From NCBI RefSeq assembly GCF_014212315.1, contig NZ_JACKXE010000001.1:186001-250000 (forward strand): a stretch of 64,000 bases of DNA, read 5' to 3'. The DNA is from Nocardioides luti (lineage in GTDB: Bacteria > Actinomycetota > Actinomycetes > Propionibacteriales > Nocardioidaceae). A program made the translations under genes and the position numbers. Every line of letters begins with the position of its first letter. The stretch's first letter is position 1. The notes beneath the pieces are model-generated. The model saw only the letters and a list, made by a program, of their open reading frames with translations, was not told the origin of the DNA and did no database searches. This document shows, one piece after another, positions 19,670-29,000 of the stretch.

Positions 19670-21142
19670 GTGCGTCTGCCCGACCCGGCGCTGGTCGTCC
19701 TCGTCGGCCCGTCGGGGGCGGGCAAGTCGACATGGGCGGCCGGCCGGTACCGCACCGAGGAGGTCGTCTCCTCGGACGCCCTGCGCGGCGTCGTCGGCAG
19801 CGGTCCGCACGACCTCGACGCATCGGCGGACGCGTTCGCCCTCCTCGAGACCGTGGTCGCCGCACGTCTGGGACGCGGCCTCACGACGGTCGTCGACACG
19901 CTCGGTCTCGACGCGGACCGCCGGCTCGCCTGGCTCGCGGCGGCCCGGGCCGCCGGCCTGCCGGCGGTGGCCGTCCGGATGCACACGCCGGACGCACTCT
20001 GCCGGCAGCGCAACGCGGCCCGGGACCGCCCCGTCCCCGCCCCGGTGCTGGCCGCCCAGCTGAAGCGGGCGGCACTCGTCGGGACGGCGCTCGACCTCGA
20101 GGGCTGGGACCTCGTGCACGTGGTGGACACCGACGAGGCGCCCCGTGTGCCCGAGGAAGCGCCCCGGCGCGTCGAGGGGCACACGCCGCGACGCGGCCCG
20201 GACGACCGGCGCAGCTCACAGGGGCTGCGGGTGGTCCTGCAGGTCTCCCGCTTCCCCTGGGGCGAGGACCCGGCCGGCTGGCTGCGCTCGGTGGCGCTGG
20301 CCGCGGACGAGGCGGGCTTCGCGGGGCTCGCACTGATGGACCACCTGATCCAGATCCCCCAGGTCGGGCGCGCGTGGGAGCCAATCCCGGAGCCCTGGGT
20401 GACGCTCGGCATGCTGGCCGGTCTCGACACCCGCCTCGACCTCGGCACGCTGGTCACGCCCGTGACCTTCCGGCCGGCGGGGGTGGTCGCCAAGGCCGCG
20501 GCGACCCTCGACGCGCTCACGGGTGGCCGCTGCTTCGTCGGCATCGGGGCCGGGTGGTGGGCGCGTGAGCACGCGGCGTACGCCGTCCCGTTCCCCTCGG
20601 CCCGCGAGCGGCTGGACCTGCTCGAGGACGCGATCCGCACGATGCGGGCCCTGTGGGCCTCCGGAACCAAGGCGTACGCCGGCGGGCGGGTCGACCTGCC
20701 GGAGACGACCGGCTACCCGCGGCCTGCGGGGCGGATCCCGGTCGTCGTCGGCGGGGGCGGCGAGCGCCGCACCCTCCGCATCGCCGCGGAGCTGGGCGAC
20801 GCGTGCAACGTTGCGTCCGACCCGGAGACGCTCGACCGCAAGATCGAGGTGCTGCGCGCCCACTGCCGCGACGTCGGACGCGACCCGGCCGAGGTGGCGG
20901 TCACGGTGCTGGACCTGCCCGTGGTCGGGCGCGACCGTGCCGACGCCTGGGCGCGCGTGGAGCGCCTGCGCGGCCGATCCCCCGCGGCGGCCTTCGCACG
21001 GCGCACCCACGCGGGCACCGTGGCCGACCAGCGCGACCGCTACGGGGCGCTGGCCGACCGGGGCGTCGACACGGTGTTCCTGGGTCTCGGGGACCTGGCG
21101 GGTCCCGAGGACGTCCTGGCCCTCGCCGACCTGGTCGGGTGA
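19670..21142 (+). CDS. P-loop kinase / LLM-class F420-type oxidoreductase fusion
   Basis: 490 aa, two enzymes in one chain. Residues 7-165 are an AAA_33/polynucleotide-kinase-like P-loop domain: Walker A GPSGAGKST at 13-21, then VSSDALRGVVG and a QRNAARDRPVP lid. Residues 188-490 are a luciferase-like monooxygenase domain of the F420-dependent type (LQVSRFPWGEDPAGWL, GTLVTPVTFRPAGVVAKAAATL, FVGIGAGWWAREHAAY, PVVVGGGGERRTLRIAAELG). GTG 19670 is 7 bp after the preceding stop. A spacer of about 20 residues rich in Arg and Pro joins the domains. The substrates are unknown; the fusion suggests phosphorylation coupled to a redox step. Confidence 0.85.
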   Translation: MRLPDPALVVLVGPSGAGKSTWAAGRYRTEEVVSSDALRGVVGSGPHDLDASADAFALLETVVAARLGRGLTTVVDTLGLDADRRLAWLAAARAAGLPAVAVRMHTPDALCRQRNAARDRPVPAPVLAAQLKRAALVGTALDLEGWDLVHVVDTDEAPRVPEEAPRRVEGHTPRRGPDDRRSSQGLRVVLQVSRFPWGEDPAGWLRSVALAADEAGFAGLALMDHLIQIPQVGRAWEPIPEPWVTLGMLAGLDTRLDLGTLVTPVTFRPAGVVAKAAATLDALTGGRCFVGIGAGWWAREHAAYAVPFPSARERLDLLEDAIRTMRALWASGTKAYAGGRVDLPETTGYPRPAGRIPVVVGGGGERRTLRIAAELGDACNVASDPETLDRKIEVLRAHCRDVGRDPAEVAVTVLDLPVVGRDRADAWARVERLRGRSPAAAFARRTHAGTVADQRDRYGALADRGVDTVFLGLGDLAGPEDVLALADLVG

Positions 21143-21169
21143 CCGGCCCCCCAGCGCGGTCACCCGACC
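21133..21169. terminator. Bidirectional hairpin between fusion gene and acyl-CoA dehydrogenases
   Basis: GGTCGGGTGACCG (21133-21145) pairs perfectly with CGGTCACCCGACC (21157-21169), a 13-bp stem with an 11-nt loop. The TGA stop of the upstream gene is inside the left arm. Convergent genes flank it. Confidence 0.78.
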
Positions 21170-21185
21170 CGTCGGTCGGAGGGGG

Positions 21186-22400
21186 CTACTTCAGCTCGGC
21201 GCTCGAGAGGCCGAGGACCCGGCGGGCCACGATCAGCTGCTGGATCTGCTGGGTGCCCTCGAAGATGTCGAGGATCTTGGAGTCGCGCGACCACTTCTCG
21301 AGGAGCTCGGCCTCGCTGTAGCCGATGGAGCCGGCGAGCTCCACGCACGACAGCGTGATGTCCGAGCCGACCCGGCCGGCCTTCGCCTTGGCCATCGAGG
21401 CCTCGAGCGAGTTCGGCTGGCGGTTGTCGGCCATCCACGCCGCCTGCAGCATGAGCAGGTGCGCGGCCTCCCAGTCGGCCTCCATCTGGAGGAACTTGGC
21501 GGCCGCCGCCGACTGGACGACCGCGGGACGGTCGTAGTCGATGACGACGCCCGCGTCCTCGAGGAGCTCGCGGGTGAGGTCGAGCGACGCCTTGGCGCAG
21601 CCGACGGCCATCGCGGCCACCAGCGGCCGGGTGTTGTCGAAGGTCGCCATCGCACCGGCGAAGCCCTGCTTCACGTCGACCTCGGGCGAGCCCATGAGGT
21701 TCTCGGCCGGCACCCGGCAGTTCTCGAAGATGATCGTCGCGGTGTCGGAGGCCCGGATGCCGAGCTTGTGCTCGAGCCGGTCCACCCGCATGCCGGGCGT
21801 GCCCTTCGGCACCACGAACGACTTGATCGCGGCGCGACCCAGGTCGCGGTCGAGCGTCGCCCACACCACGATGTGGTCGGCCCGGTCGCCGGAGGTGACG
21901 TAGATCTTCTCGCCGTTGAGGACGTAGTGGTCGCCGTCCAGCGTGGCGGTCGTCTTGATGTTGGCGGAGTCCGACCCGGTGCCGGGCTCGGTGATCGCCA
22001 TGCCGGCCCACACGCCGGCGAAGCGCTCGGACTGCTCGTCGTTCGCGACCGACGCGATGGCCGAGTTGCCGAGGCCCTGGCGGGGCATCGAGAGCAGCAG
22101 CCCCACGTCGCCCCAGCACATCTGCTCGATCGACATGACCGAGGCGAGGTTGGCGCCGTTCTTGACGCCCGCCTTCTCCTCGGGCTTCTCGTCACGGCGT
22201 ACGCCGGCAGCCCCCGCGCCCTCGGCCGCGCCGGACTCGGAGAGCCCGTCGATCATGGCCGCGAGCATGTCGAGCTCCTTGGGGTACTCGTGCTCGGCGC
22301 GGTCGTACTTGCGCGAGATCGGCCGCAGTATGTTCATCGCGACCTGGTGGGCCTGGGAGGCCAGCGGGCGGAACTTCTTGGGATCGTCGAGGTTGATCAT
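21186..22400 (-). CDS. Acyl-CoA dehydrogenase (second gene of a coupled pair)
   Basis: 404 aa. FAD-dependent acyl-CoA dehydrogenase: MAITEPGTGSDSANIKTTA and the KIYVTSGDRADHIVVWA strand form the flavin/substrate site, and SKILDIFEGTQQIQQLIVAR carries the FEGT glutamate expected as catalytic base. It begins MINLDDPKKFRPLASQAHQV, lacking the usual longer N-terminus. Its ATG overlaps the TGA of the upstream dehydrogenase (ATGA), so the two subunits are made together and may form a heteromer as for actinobacterial FadE pairs. The residue range 60-85 has an unusual acidic insert (GAAEGAGAAGVRRDEKPEEK). Acyl substrate unknown. Confidence 0.88.
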   Translation of the reverse strand: MINLDDPKKFRPLASQAHQVAMNILRPISRKYDRAEHEYPKELDMLAAMIDGLSESGAAEGAGAAGVRRDEKPEEKAGVKNGANLASVMSIEQMCWGDVGLLLSMPRQGLGNSAIASVANDEQSERFAGVWAGMAITEPGTGSDSANIKTTATLDGDHYVLNGEKIYVTSGDRADHIVVWATLDRDLGRAAIKSFVVPKGTPGMRVDRLEHKLGIRASDTATIIFENCRVPAENLMGSPEVDVKQGFAGAMATFDNTRPLVAAMAVGCAKASLDLTRELLEDAGVVIDYDRPAVVQSAAAAKFLQMEADWEAAHLLMLQAAWMADNRQPNSLEASMAKAKAGRVGSDITLSCVELAGSIGYSEAELLEKWSRDSKILDIFEGTQQIQQLIVARRVLGLSSAELK

Positions 22401-23764
22401 CAGACCAGAACACTTCCTTCCATGACGCCGACGGCCCGCAGGTCGCGGTACCACCGCTCCACCGGGTGCTCCTTGACGAAGCCGTGGCCACCGAGCAGCT
22501 GGACGCCGTCGAGGCCGATCTGCATGCCCTTGCTCGCGCAGAGGTTGCGGGCGAGCGCGACCTCGCGGGAGAAGTCCTTGCCCGCGGCGGCGCGGGCGGC
22601 CGCCTTGTAGGTCAGCAGCCGCATCGACTGCAGCTCGATCGCGATGTTGGCGACCATGAACGCCACCGACTGGCGGTGGGCGATCGGCTCGCCGAACGCC
22701 TCGCGCTCCTTGACGTACGGCGTCACGTAGTCGAGCACGGCCTGGCCGGTGCCCACGGCGAGCGCGCACCAGGCGAGACGGGCGAGCCGGACGCACTCGA
22801 CGTACGTCGTGCCGTCGGTGGCGCCGAGCACGGCGTCCTCCGGGACGACGACGCCGTCGAGGGTGATCTTCGTGAGCGACGCCGCGCGGATGCCCATGGC
22901 GGGGTCGCCCTCGACGCTGAGGCCGTCGGCCGACGACTCGACGAGGAAGAGCACCGGCTGACCGTCGAGCATCGCGCCGACGACGAGCAGCTCGGCCTCG
23001 GCGCCGCGCACGACCAGCGACTTCACGCCGTTGAGGACGTAGCCGTCGTCGGTGCGCTCGGCCGTGGTGCCCGGGCTCAGCACGTCGAAGAGAACGGTCG
23101 GCTCGGTGAGCGCCAGTGCGGCGGCCGGCACGTCGTCGCCCGTGAACGCCGGGAGGTAGGTCTGCTGCTGCGCGTCGGTGCCCCAGAGGCCGATCGCGGT
23201 GGCGACCGAGCCGGGAGCGAGGGCCGCGACGGCGAGGCCCATGTCGCCCTTCGCGAGGGCCTCGGCCACGAGGGTGCCGGCCATCGCCGAGCGCTCCTCG
23301 GAGATGCCCCCCAGCGACTCCGGGACGCCGAGGATCGGCAGGCCGATCTCCAGGCTGGCCTTGAGGAGGTCCTCGGGCGCGGTGCAGGTCTCGTTGGCGT
23401 CGGCGGCGGCCGGGCGGACCACCTCGTCGGCGAACTCGGTCACCACGTCGACGAGCATCTGCTCGTCCTCGGTGGGCGTGAGGTCGAAGACGCCCTTCGG
23501 GGCCGCGGCCGGCACGCGGACGCCGGGCTTGCCCTTCTTGCCGGCCTTCGCGAAGGTCCGGCTCGCGGTCGTGACGGTCTGGAAGCCGTTGCGGGTGACG
23601 GTGAAGACGGCCTGCTCCGCCTGCTTGCGCAGGCCGATGCGGTCGATCAGGTCGCTCTGGGCGACCCGGCTGAGCGCGGCGACGGCGTACCCGATCGGGT
23701 CGCGCGCCTCCTTCGACGTCAGGCCGTGCTTGCCACCGGGCTTGAGGCTCTTGGTCAGGGACAT
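22400..23764 (-). CDS. Acyl-CoA dehydrogenase with N-terminal extension (first gene of a coupled pair)
   Basis: 454 aa. About 95 extra residues (SLTKSLKPGGKHGLTSKEAR...GKKGKPGVRVP), basic and of no recognised fold, precede an acyl-CoA dehydrogenase core (LTPTEDEQMLVDVVTEFADEV; DGYVLNGVKSLVVRGAEAEL; AFGEPIAHRQSVAFMVANIA; QLLGGHGFVKEHPVERWYRD). The chain ends at RAVGVMEGSVLV, only a few residues after the position of the usual catalytic glutamate, so the final helix is missing. Start ATG 23764 lies 8 bp from a perfect 17-bp palindrome. Coupled to the next dehydrogenase by ATGA. Probably acts in beta-oxidation of a lipid or sterol-like acyl chain (inference). Confidence 0.87.
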   Translation of the reverse strand: MSLTKSLKPGGKHGLTSKEARDPIGYAVAALSRVAQSDLIDRIGLRKQAEQAVFTVTRNGFQTVTTASRTFAKAGKKGKPGVRVPAAAPKGVFDLTPTEDEQMLVDVVTEFADEVVRPAAADANETCTAPEDLLKASLEIGLPILGVPESLGGISEERSAMAGTLVAEALAKGDMGLAVAALAPGSVATAIGLWGTDAQQQTYLPAFTGDDVPAAALALTEPTVLFDVLSPGTTAERTDDGYVLNGVKSLVVRGAEAELLVVGAMLDGQPVLFLVESSADGLSVEGDPAMGIRAASLTKITLDGVVVPEDAVLGATDGTTYVECVRLARLAWCALAVGTGQAVLDYVTPYVKEREAFGEPIAHRQSVAFMVANIAIELQSMRLLTYKAAARAAAGKDFSREVALARNLCASKGMQIGLDGVQLLGGHGFVKEHPVERWYRDLRAVGVMEGSVLV

Positions 23765-23772
23765 GCAGTCAA

Positions 23773-23789
23773 TGTAACTCGGAGTTACA
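23773..23789. promoter_or_regulatory. Perfect palindrome TGTAACT-CGG-AGTTACA, probable operator
   Basis: 7-bp arms with a 3-bp centre, 8 bp upstream of the acyl-CoA dehydrogenase start. The size and symmetry suit a TetR-family dimer. No regulator gene is adjacent, so it is probably controlled in trans. Confidence 0.72.
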
Positions 23790-23825
23790 CTCGGCGCTAC
23801 AGCAGTCGCCGTGTGTCGGGTCACA

Positions 23826-23889
23826 CCAGCGCTCCCGGCGGTTCCGGCGCTGGCTCTTCGGTCGTCGGGCGCTGGCTTTTCGGTGGTCG
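23826..23889. repeat. Small inverted and direct repeats upstream of def
   Basis: CCAGCGC (23826-23832) is inverted as GCGCTGG (23847-23853), and a 22-bp unit starting GGCGCTGGCT is repeated directly at 23846-23867 and 23868-23889 with two mismatches. Confidence 0.6.
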
Positions 23890-23903
23890 AGCCTGTCGAG
23901 ACC
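23882..23903. repeat. Short dispersed palindromic repeat (GGTGGTCGAG...CTCGAGACC type)
   Basis: GGTGGTCGAGCC then TGTCGAGACC, a short form of the repeat family seen at 49258-49477 and 55649-55819. It ends 12 bp before def. Confidence 0.6.
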
Positions 23904-23909
23904 TAGGAT
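23904..23909 (+). promoter_or_regulatory. -10 hexamer TAGGAT for def
   Basis: TAGGAT ends 6 nt before ATG 23916, directly after a dispersed repeat. Confidence 0.5.
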
Positions 23910-23915
23910 CCGCAC

Positions 23916-24500
23916 ATGCCCGACGACGCACCCCTGGCGCCCCACGGACCGCTCCCGACGGGCGGCTCCGTCCGCCCGATGACGCGCTGGGGCGAGGCCG
24001 TCATGCACCGCCCGCAGCAGCTCGTGACGGCGTACGACGACGCGCTCGCCGCGCTGGTCGCCGACATGGTCGCCACGATGTACGCCGCCGACGGGGTCGG
24101 CCTCGCGGCCTGCCAGATCGGTGTGGACCAGGCCGTCTTCGTCTTCGACTGCCCCGACGAGAGCGGCACCCGGACGGTCGGCGTCGTCTGCAACCCGGTC
24201 CTGACGCTCCCCGAGGTCGGCGACCGCAACCTCGACGACAGCGACGAGGGCTGCCTGTCGTTCCCCGGCGCCTTCGTGGAGTGCGCGCGGCCGGACTTCG
24301 CGTCGGTGACCGGCACCGGCGTCGACGGCTCCCCGGTCTCCTTCTCCGGCGACGGGATGCTCGCCCGCTGCCTCCAGCACGAGACCGACCACACGCTCGG
24401 CACCGTCTTCGGGGACCGCCTCCCGACCAAGCTGCGCAAGAAGCTGCAGAAGCAGCACGACAAGGCGGTCGACGACTACCCGTCCGGCTGGCCGGCGTGA
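23916..24500 (+). CDS. def: Peptide deformylase
   Basis: 194 aa. All three deformylase motifs are intact: GVGLAACQ (residues 60-67), EGCLS (Cys113) and QHETDH (His155, Glu156, His159), which bind the catalytic Fe2+/Zn2+. It removes the formyl group from nascent N-terminal methionines. ATG 23916 gives an N-terminal tail of about 20 residues before RPMTRWGEAVMHRP, common in actinobacteria. The stop overlaps the GTG of the GNAT gene (GTGA), so def, GNAT and the small membrane protein form an operon. Confidence 0.95.
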   Translation: MPDDAPLAPHGPLPTGGSVRPMTRWGEAVMHRPQQLVTAYDDALAALVADMVATMYAADGVGLAACQIGVDQAVFVFDCPDESGTRTVGVVCNPVLTLPEVGDRNLDDSDEGCLSFPGAFVECARPDFASVTGTGVDGSPVSFSGDGMLARCLQHETDHTLGTVFGDRLPTKLRKKLQKQHDKAVDDYPSGWPA

Positions 24501-25042
24501 GCGACCCGACCCGGCCCCGCGTCCGCATCGTCCAGCTGGACCCGGCCACGCTGCAGGCGCTGTCGGAGGGTGACCTCGAGCGGGCGCAGGCGACGGCCCC
24601 GGTGCTGCTGAGCGCCTACCTCGTCGCGGCCGAGAGCATCGGCACCTGGCGCTTCCGGGCCAAGCAGGCCGTCGAGACCCCGCAGGACCTGCCCTGGATC
24701 ACCGGGGTGCTGTGGGACGAGACGGGCGGGCAGGCGGTCGGCAAGGCCGGCTTCCACGCCGCGCCCGACGCCGACGGCATGGTGGAGATCGGGTACGCCG
24801 TCGACCCGGCGTTCCGGCGGCAGGGGTTCGCCCGCGCCGCCCTCGAGCTCCTCCTCGACCGCGCGCGCCGCGAGCCGGAGGCCCGCGTCCTGCGGGCGAC
24901 CGTCGCCCCGGCGAACGCCGCGTCGCTGGCGCTCGTCCACCAGTACCCCTTCCTCGAGACCGGCGAGCAGTGGGACGACGAGGACGGGCTCGAGATCATC
25001 TACGAGCTGCCCGTCGACGGCCCGGGGCCGACGGCCCCGTGA
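24497..25042 (+). CDS. GNAT family N-acetyltransferase
   Basis: 181 aa from GTG 24497, which overlaps the def stop. The GNAT acetyl-CoA site is seen in MVEIGYAVDPAFRRQGFARA (the RRQGFA loop, residues about 105-115), followed by LRATVAPANAASLALVHQYP, the usual last strand-helix of RimJ-like enzymes. Substrate unknown; coupling to peptide deformylase suggests but does not prove N-terminal protein acetylation. The stop overlaps the GTG of the next gene. Confidence 0.88.
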   Translation: MSDPTRPRVRIVQLDPATLQALSEGDLERAQATAPVLLSAYLVAAESIGTWRFRAKQAVETPQDLPWITGVLWDETGGQAVGKAGFHAAPDADGMVEIGYAVDPAFRRQGFARAALELLLDRARREPEARVLRATVAPANAASLALVHQYPFLETGEQWDDEDGLEIIYELPVDGPGPTAP

Positions 25043-25455
25043 AGGCCGTGGGCTGCGCGGTCCTCGTGGTGGTGCTGGCGGCCGGGGGGTTCTTCGGGCT
25101 CGCGGCCTGGTTGGTCGTCCGCGGGGACGACCAGAGCGGGCTGACCCAGCGGGTCGAGGCGACGGTCCTGGATCCGCGCGAGGTCGGGACCGGGACCGGC
25201 AGCGGCTACCGCTTCGCCTACGCCTACGAGGTCGACGGCCAGTGGTACGGCTACGACCGCTACGTCGTCAACGAGCGCGTGTGGACGCCCGGTGACCCGG
25301 TCTCGGTCTGCGTCGACCCCGACGACCCCCACCGGCACGTCGTGTCCCTGGTGCGGCCCTGCGGACAGGAGCGCACCGACGGGAACTTCGTCAAGGAGGC
25401 CACCCCGCGGCCCGCCCCGGAGTCACGGGACCAGCCCGCCGCCCGGCAGCCCTAG
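25039..25455 (+). CDS. Small single-pass membrane protein (DUF3592-like)
   Basis: 138 aa from GTG 25039, overlapping the GNAT stop by GTGA. A single N-terminal helix (AVLVVVLAAGGFFGLAAWLV) anchors an extracytoplasmic domain with the pattern RVEATVLDPREVGTGTGSGY ... YAYEVDGQWYGYDRYVV ... GDPVSVCVDPDDPHRHVVSL, reminiscent of DUF3592 domains; two cysteines there could pair. The tail is Pro/Arg rich. Last gene of the def operon; it shares its stop CTAG with the convergent HIT-like gene. Confidence 0.72.
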   Translation: MKAVGCAVLVVVLAAGGFFGLAAWLVVRGDDQSGLTQRVEATVLDPREVGTGTGSGYRFAYAYEVDGQWYGYDRYVVNERVWTPGDPVSVCVDPDDPHRHVVSLVRPCGQERTDGNFVKEATPRPAPESRDQPAARQP

Positions 25456-26045
25456 ACGAGCGCCTCTCCCCCACCCGCCGCCAGCGACGACGCGACGACC
25501 CGCAGGTGCTCGGCCGCGAGGTCGTCCGGCAGCGGCGGCAGCACGTCGTTCCAGAAGGCCAGCATCGCGCCCCGACCCTGCATCATCCCGGCCGGCCGCC
25601 CGAGGGCCCACAGGTGGAAGTGCTCCGACCCGTCGCCCCAGCGGGCGAAGTGCGTGCGCGCCACCCCCGGGATCGCCTTGACCGCGACGCTCAGCCGCTG
25701 CATCAGCGGCCCGAGCGAGGCCAGCACCTCGAGCGGCGCGTCGTCGAGGCGGCAGTGCTCGTTCGGCGCCAGCCCGCCGATGTAGGGGATGCCCATGGGC
25801 TCGAAGCCGGCGTTGACGTGCCACACGGCGTCGCGCCAGATGGTGAACTCCGACGGCCGGCAGTGCCCGCACTCCGACCTGTCCAGCTCCCCCGCCCGCG
25901 GCGCCTCGGGCACCAGCATCGGCTCGAGCGGTCGGAGCGTGACCTCCTCGAAGCACGACAGCCGGTCGTCGACCAGGGGTGCGCCGGACAGGCGCTCCCC
26001 GATCGGCATCAGGCGGTGGAAGGGGGAGTCGGCTGCCTCGCTCAT
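25452..26045 (-). CDS. HIT-like protein
   Basis: 197 aa. A CGHC pair (SECGHCRPSEF) and the later THFARWGDGSEHFHLWALGR, an H-x-H motif in place of the canonical HxHxH, resemble the histidine-triad nucleotide hydrolase/transferase superfamily (GalT-like zinc and catalytic regions). The divergent motif leaves catalysis uncertain. ATG 26045 follows a TACGGT hexamer by 6 nt. Its 3' end overlaps the convergent membrane-protein gene by 4 bp. It lies 31 bp downstream of the giant protease gene, same strand. Confidence 0.65.
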   Translation of the reverse strand: MSEAADSPFHRLMPIGERLSGAPLVDDRLSCFEEVTLRPLEPMLVPEAPRAGELDRSECGHCRPSEFTIWRDAVWHVNAGFEPMGIPYIGGLAPNEHCRLDDAPLEVLASLGPLMQRLSVAVKAIPGVARTHFARWGDGSEHFHLWALGRPAGMMQGRGAMLAFWNDVLPPLPDDLAAEHLRVVASSLAAGGGEALV

Positions 26046-26051
26046 GGCGAC

Positions 26052-26057
26052 ACCGTA
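26052..26057 (-). promoter_or_regulatory. -10 hexamer TACGGT for HIT-like gene
   Basis: TACGGT on the minus strand, 6 nt before ATG 26045, in the 31-bp gap after the giant gene. Confidence 0.4.
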
Positions 26058-26076
26058 CGACGCGGCAGCCGACCCC

Positions 26077-29000
26077 CTACTTCACCCTGGTGCTGGCCGT
26101 GGCCGACGACGTCGAGGTCGTCGCGTTGCCGAGGTAGGAGGCCGTGAGCTTGAGCTTGCCCTTGGCCAGCTTCGGCAGCTTGAAGGACGCCGCGCCGGAC
26201 TTCAGCGTGAGCGTGACCTTCTTGGCGCCGTACGTCAGGACCACCTGGCCGGTGGCGCCGGTGGCGCCGCGCAGCACCTTGATCCGCACGACCGGGCGGG
26301 TGCCCTTCTTGGCGGTCTTCGGTGCCGTGAGGGTGGTCTTCGACGCCACGACCGGAGCCGGGACGGTGAGGGCGAGCGGCGACGAGGACGACGACGCCAC
26401 GTCCGGGGTCTGGTCGAAGACCGCCTGGTAGGAGTGGTTGCCGGACGCGACCCCCGTCAGCACCAGGGTGCCGCGACCGGCCACCAGCTGCACGGTGCCC
26501 ACGGGCGTCCCGCCGTCGAGCACGCGGACCGCGCCCACGGGCACCGTCCCGTCCAGGCCGGACACCGTCGTCTCCAGCGTCACCGTCGAGCCGCTGCGCG
26601 AGCCCGTGAGCGCCGTGCTGGTCGCCGTGCGCTCGACGGTCGCCGTCACCGGCTCCGAGACCGACGCGGCGTACGACGCGGGCGCGGCCGGCACGAACGT
26701 GGCGGTGTAGTGGTGCTGGCCCGCGGTGACCGCGTCGAGCACGAGCCGCCCGGTGCCGCCGGGGCCGACCGGGACGGACCCGATCACGACACCGTCGTCA
26801 CTGAGCTGCAGCGCGCCCTCGGGTGCCCCCGTCGGCGAGGTGACGGTGCCCGTCAGGGTGACCGTGCGGCGCACCACGTCGGCCACCAGCGTCGTGCTGG
26901 TGGTGGCCGTCGACGGCACCGTCGGCACGGTGATCTCGCGCGTCGGCGAGGCCGAGCCGCGGAAGGTCCCGGTCGGGTCGGAGTACGACGCGGTGTAGCG
27001 GTGGGCGCCCGGCGACAGGTTCGTCAGCGCCAGGACGGCGTGGCCGTCCACGAGCGCGACCGCGCCGACCTCGGCGCCGTCCTCGAGCACCGCGACGGTC
27101 CCACCCGGGACGCCGTCGGGACTGGTGACGTCGATCGTGAGGACCACGGAGTCCGAGCTCCGTTCGGCGGTCATCGACGTCGTGGTCGCACTGGGCAGCA
27201 TCGCGACACCACGGACGGGCGAGGACGACGAGGAGTGGATCGCCGGGTCCGTCGCGGCGAAGCTCGCCGAGAGCGGGTGGGTCCCGCTGGTAACCTGCGT
27301 CAGCGTCGCACTCGCCTCGCCACCGGTCAGCGGCGCGGTCGCCACGACCACGTCACCGTCCCGGAAGGTCACGAGTCCGGTGGGCGACCCGAGCGGCGAG
27401 GACACGTGGCCGGTGAGCACCAGCGACCGCCCCACCTGCTGGGCGTCCAGCGACGTGGTGGTGCCGGACGGGGCGACCGTCACCGACCTGGACGCGGAGG
27501 ACGAGGGCTCGAACCGGTCGCCGGCGGGGACGTACCGCGCCGTGTAGGTGTGCCCGCCACCCACGACGTCGGTCAGCACGCCGGAGGCGTTGCCGGCGCC
27601 GAGGGTCGCCTCGGCGACCACCGCACCGCCCTCGCGGAACTGCACGGTCCCTCCGGGGGCAGCGAAGCCCCAGGCGGCCACGACGCTGGCCTGCAGCAGG
27701 ACCTGGCTGCCGCTGCTGGAGACGGTCAGGACCGTCGCGGTCGCGGTCGCGGGCGCGACGACGTCCTGCGGCGCCGACTGCGAGGGCTCGAACGCCCCCG
27801 CGTCGGCGGGGACGAACCGGGCCGTGTAGCGGTGGGTGCCGACGCTGACGTCCGCGACGGACCAGTCGAGCTCGCCGTAGGACGCGGGGTAGGACGCCAG
27901 GACCTGGTCACCGTCGAGGACCTGGAGGTGGCCCTCCGGGAAGCCGTCCTCGGCGGAGACCGTTGCGTGCAGGCTGACGTAGCGGTTCTCGTCGATCGTG
28001 GCCTGGAGCGTCGTGGTGGTGGGGACGGCGACGGACGCCACCGTCACGGTCTCGACCGGCGAGGTCGACTCGGCGTGGACCGGCCCCTCGGGCAGGAACC
28101 GGGCGGAGTAGTGGTGCTCCCCCGTCGAGACGTGGGTGAGCACGGTGCCGGCCGTGCCCGACGTCAGCGGGACCGTGTCGAACGGGTAGCCGTCCTCCAG
28201 GAGCTCGACCTGACCCGACGCGGTGCCGGAGGCCGCGGACACGGTGGCCGTCAGGGTCACCGTGCGGCGGTCGGCGGAGCCGGTCAGCTGCGTCGTGGTG
28301 GCGACCCGGTCGACGGTCACGGTGCGGTCGCCGGTGCTGGAGCCGGCGTACGTCGCGGAGTCGGCCGGGACGAAGGTCGCCCGGTAGGTGTGCTCACCCG
28401 GCACGACGTCGCTCAGGACGACGGCGGCCGACGCGTCGCCGGCGTCCAGCGTGTCGAGCAGGTCGTCGCCCTCGAAGACCCGCACCGAGCCGGTCACGGT
28501 GCCGGAGTCGACGGTGACGACCGGGGCGAGGGTGACGGTGCGCCCGTCCACGCTCGGGTCGAGCGTCGTCGTCGAGACGATCGGCGCCACCGTGACGGAC
28601 CCGACCGAGGAGGTCGAGCCGAGGTACGTCCCACCGGTGGGGACGTACGTCGCGGTGTACACGTGGTCGCCCGGCTCGACGCCCGTGAGGGTCAGCGAGG
28701 CGGCACCGTCGCTCAACGGGACCGTGTCGAGGAGCTGCGCCCCCTCGCGCAGCTCGACGGCGCCGGGCGGCGTGCCGTCGGCCGACGTGACGTCGACGCC
28801 GAGCGTGACCGTGCGGACGTCGACCGACGTCGTGAGCCCGGTCTGCGTGGCGACCCGCTCGACGGTCACGGACCGCTCCGCGGAGCTCGAGGTGGCCCAG
28901 TCGGTCGCGCTGGAGGCGTACGACGCGGTGTAGGTGTGCGTGCCGGGGTGGACCCCCGTCAGGACGAGACCGGCAGCGCCTTCGACCAGGTCGGCCGACC

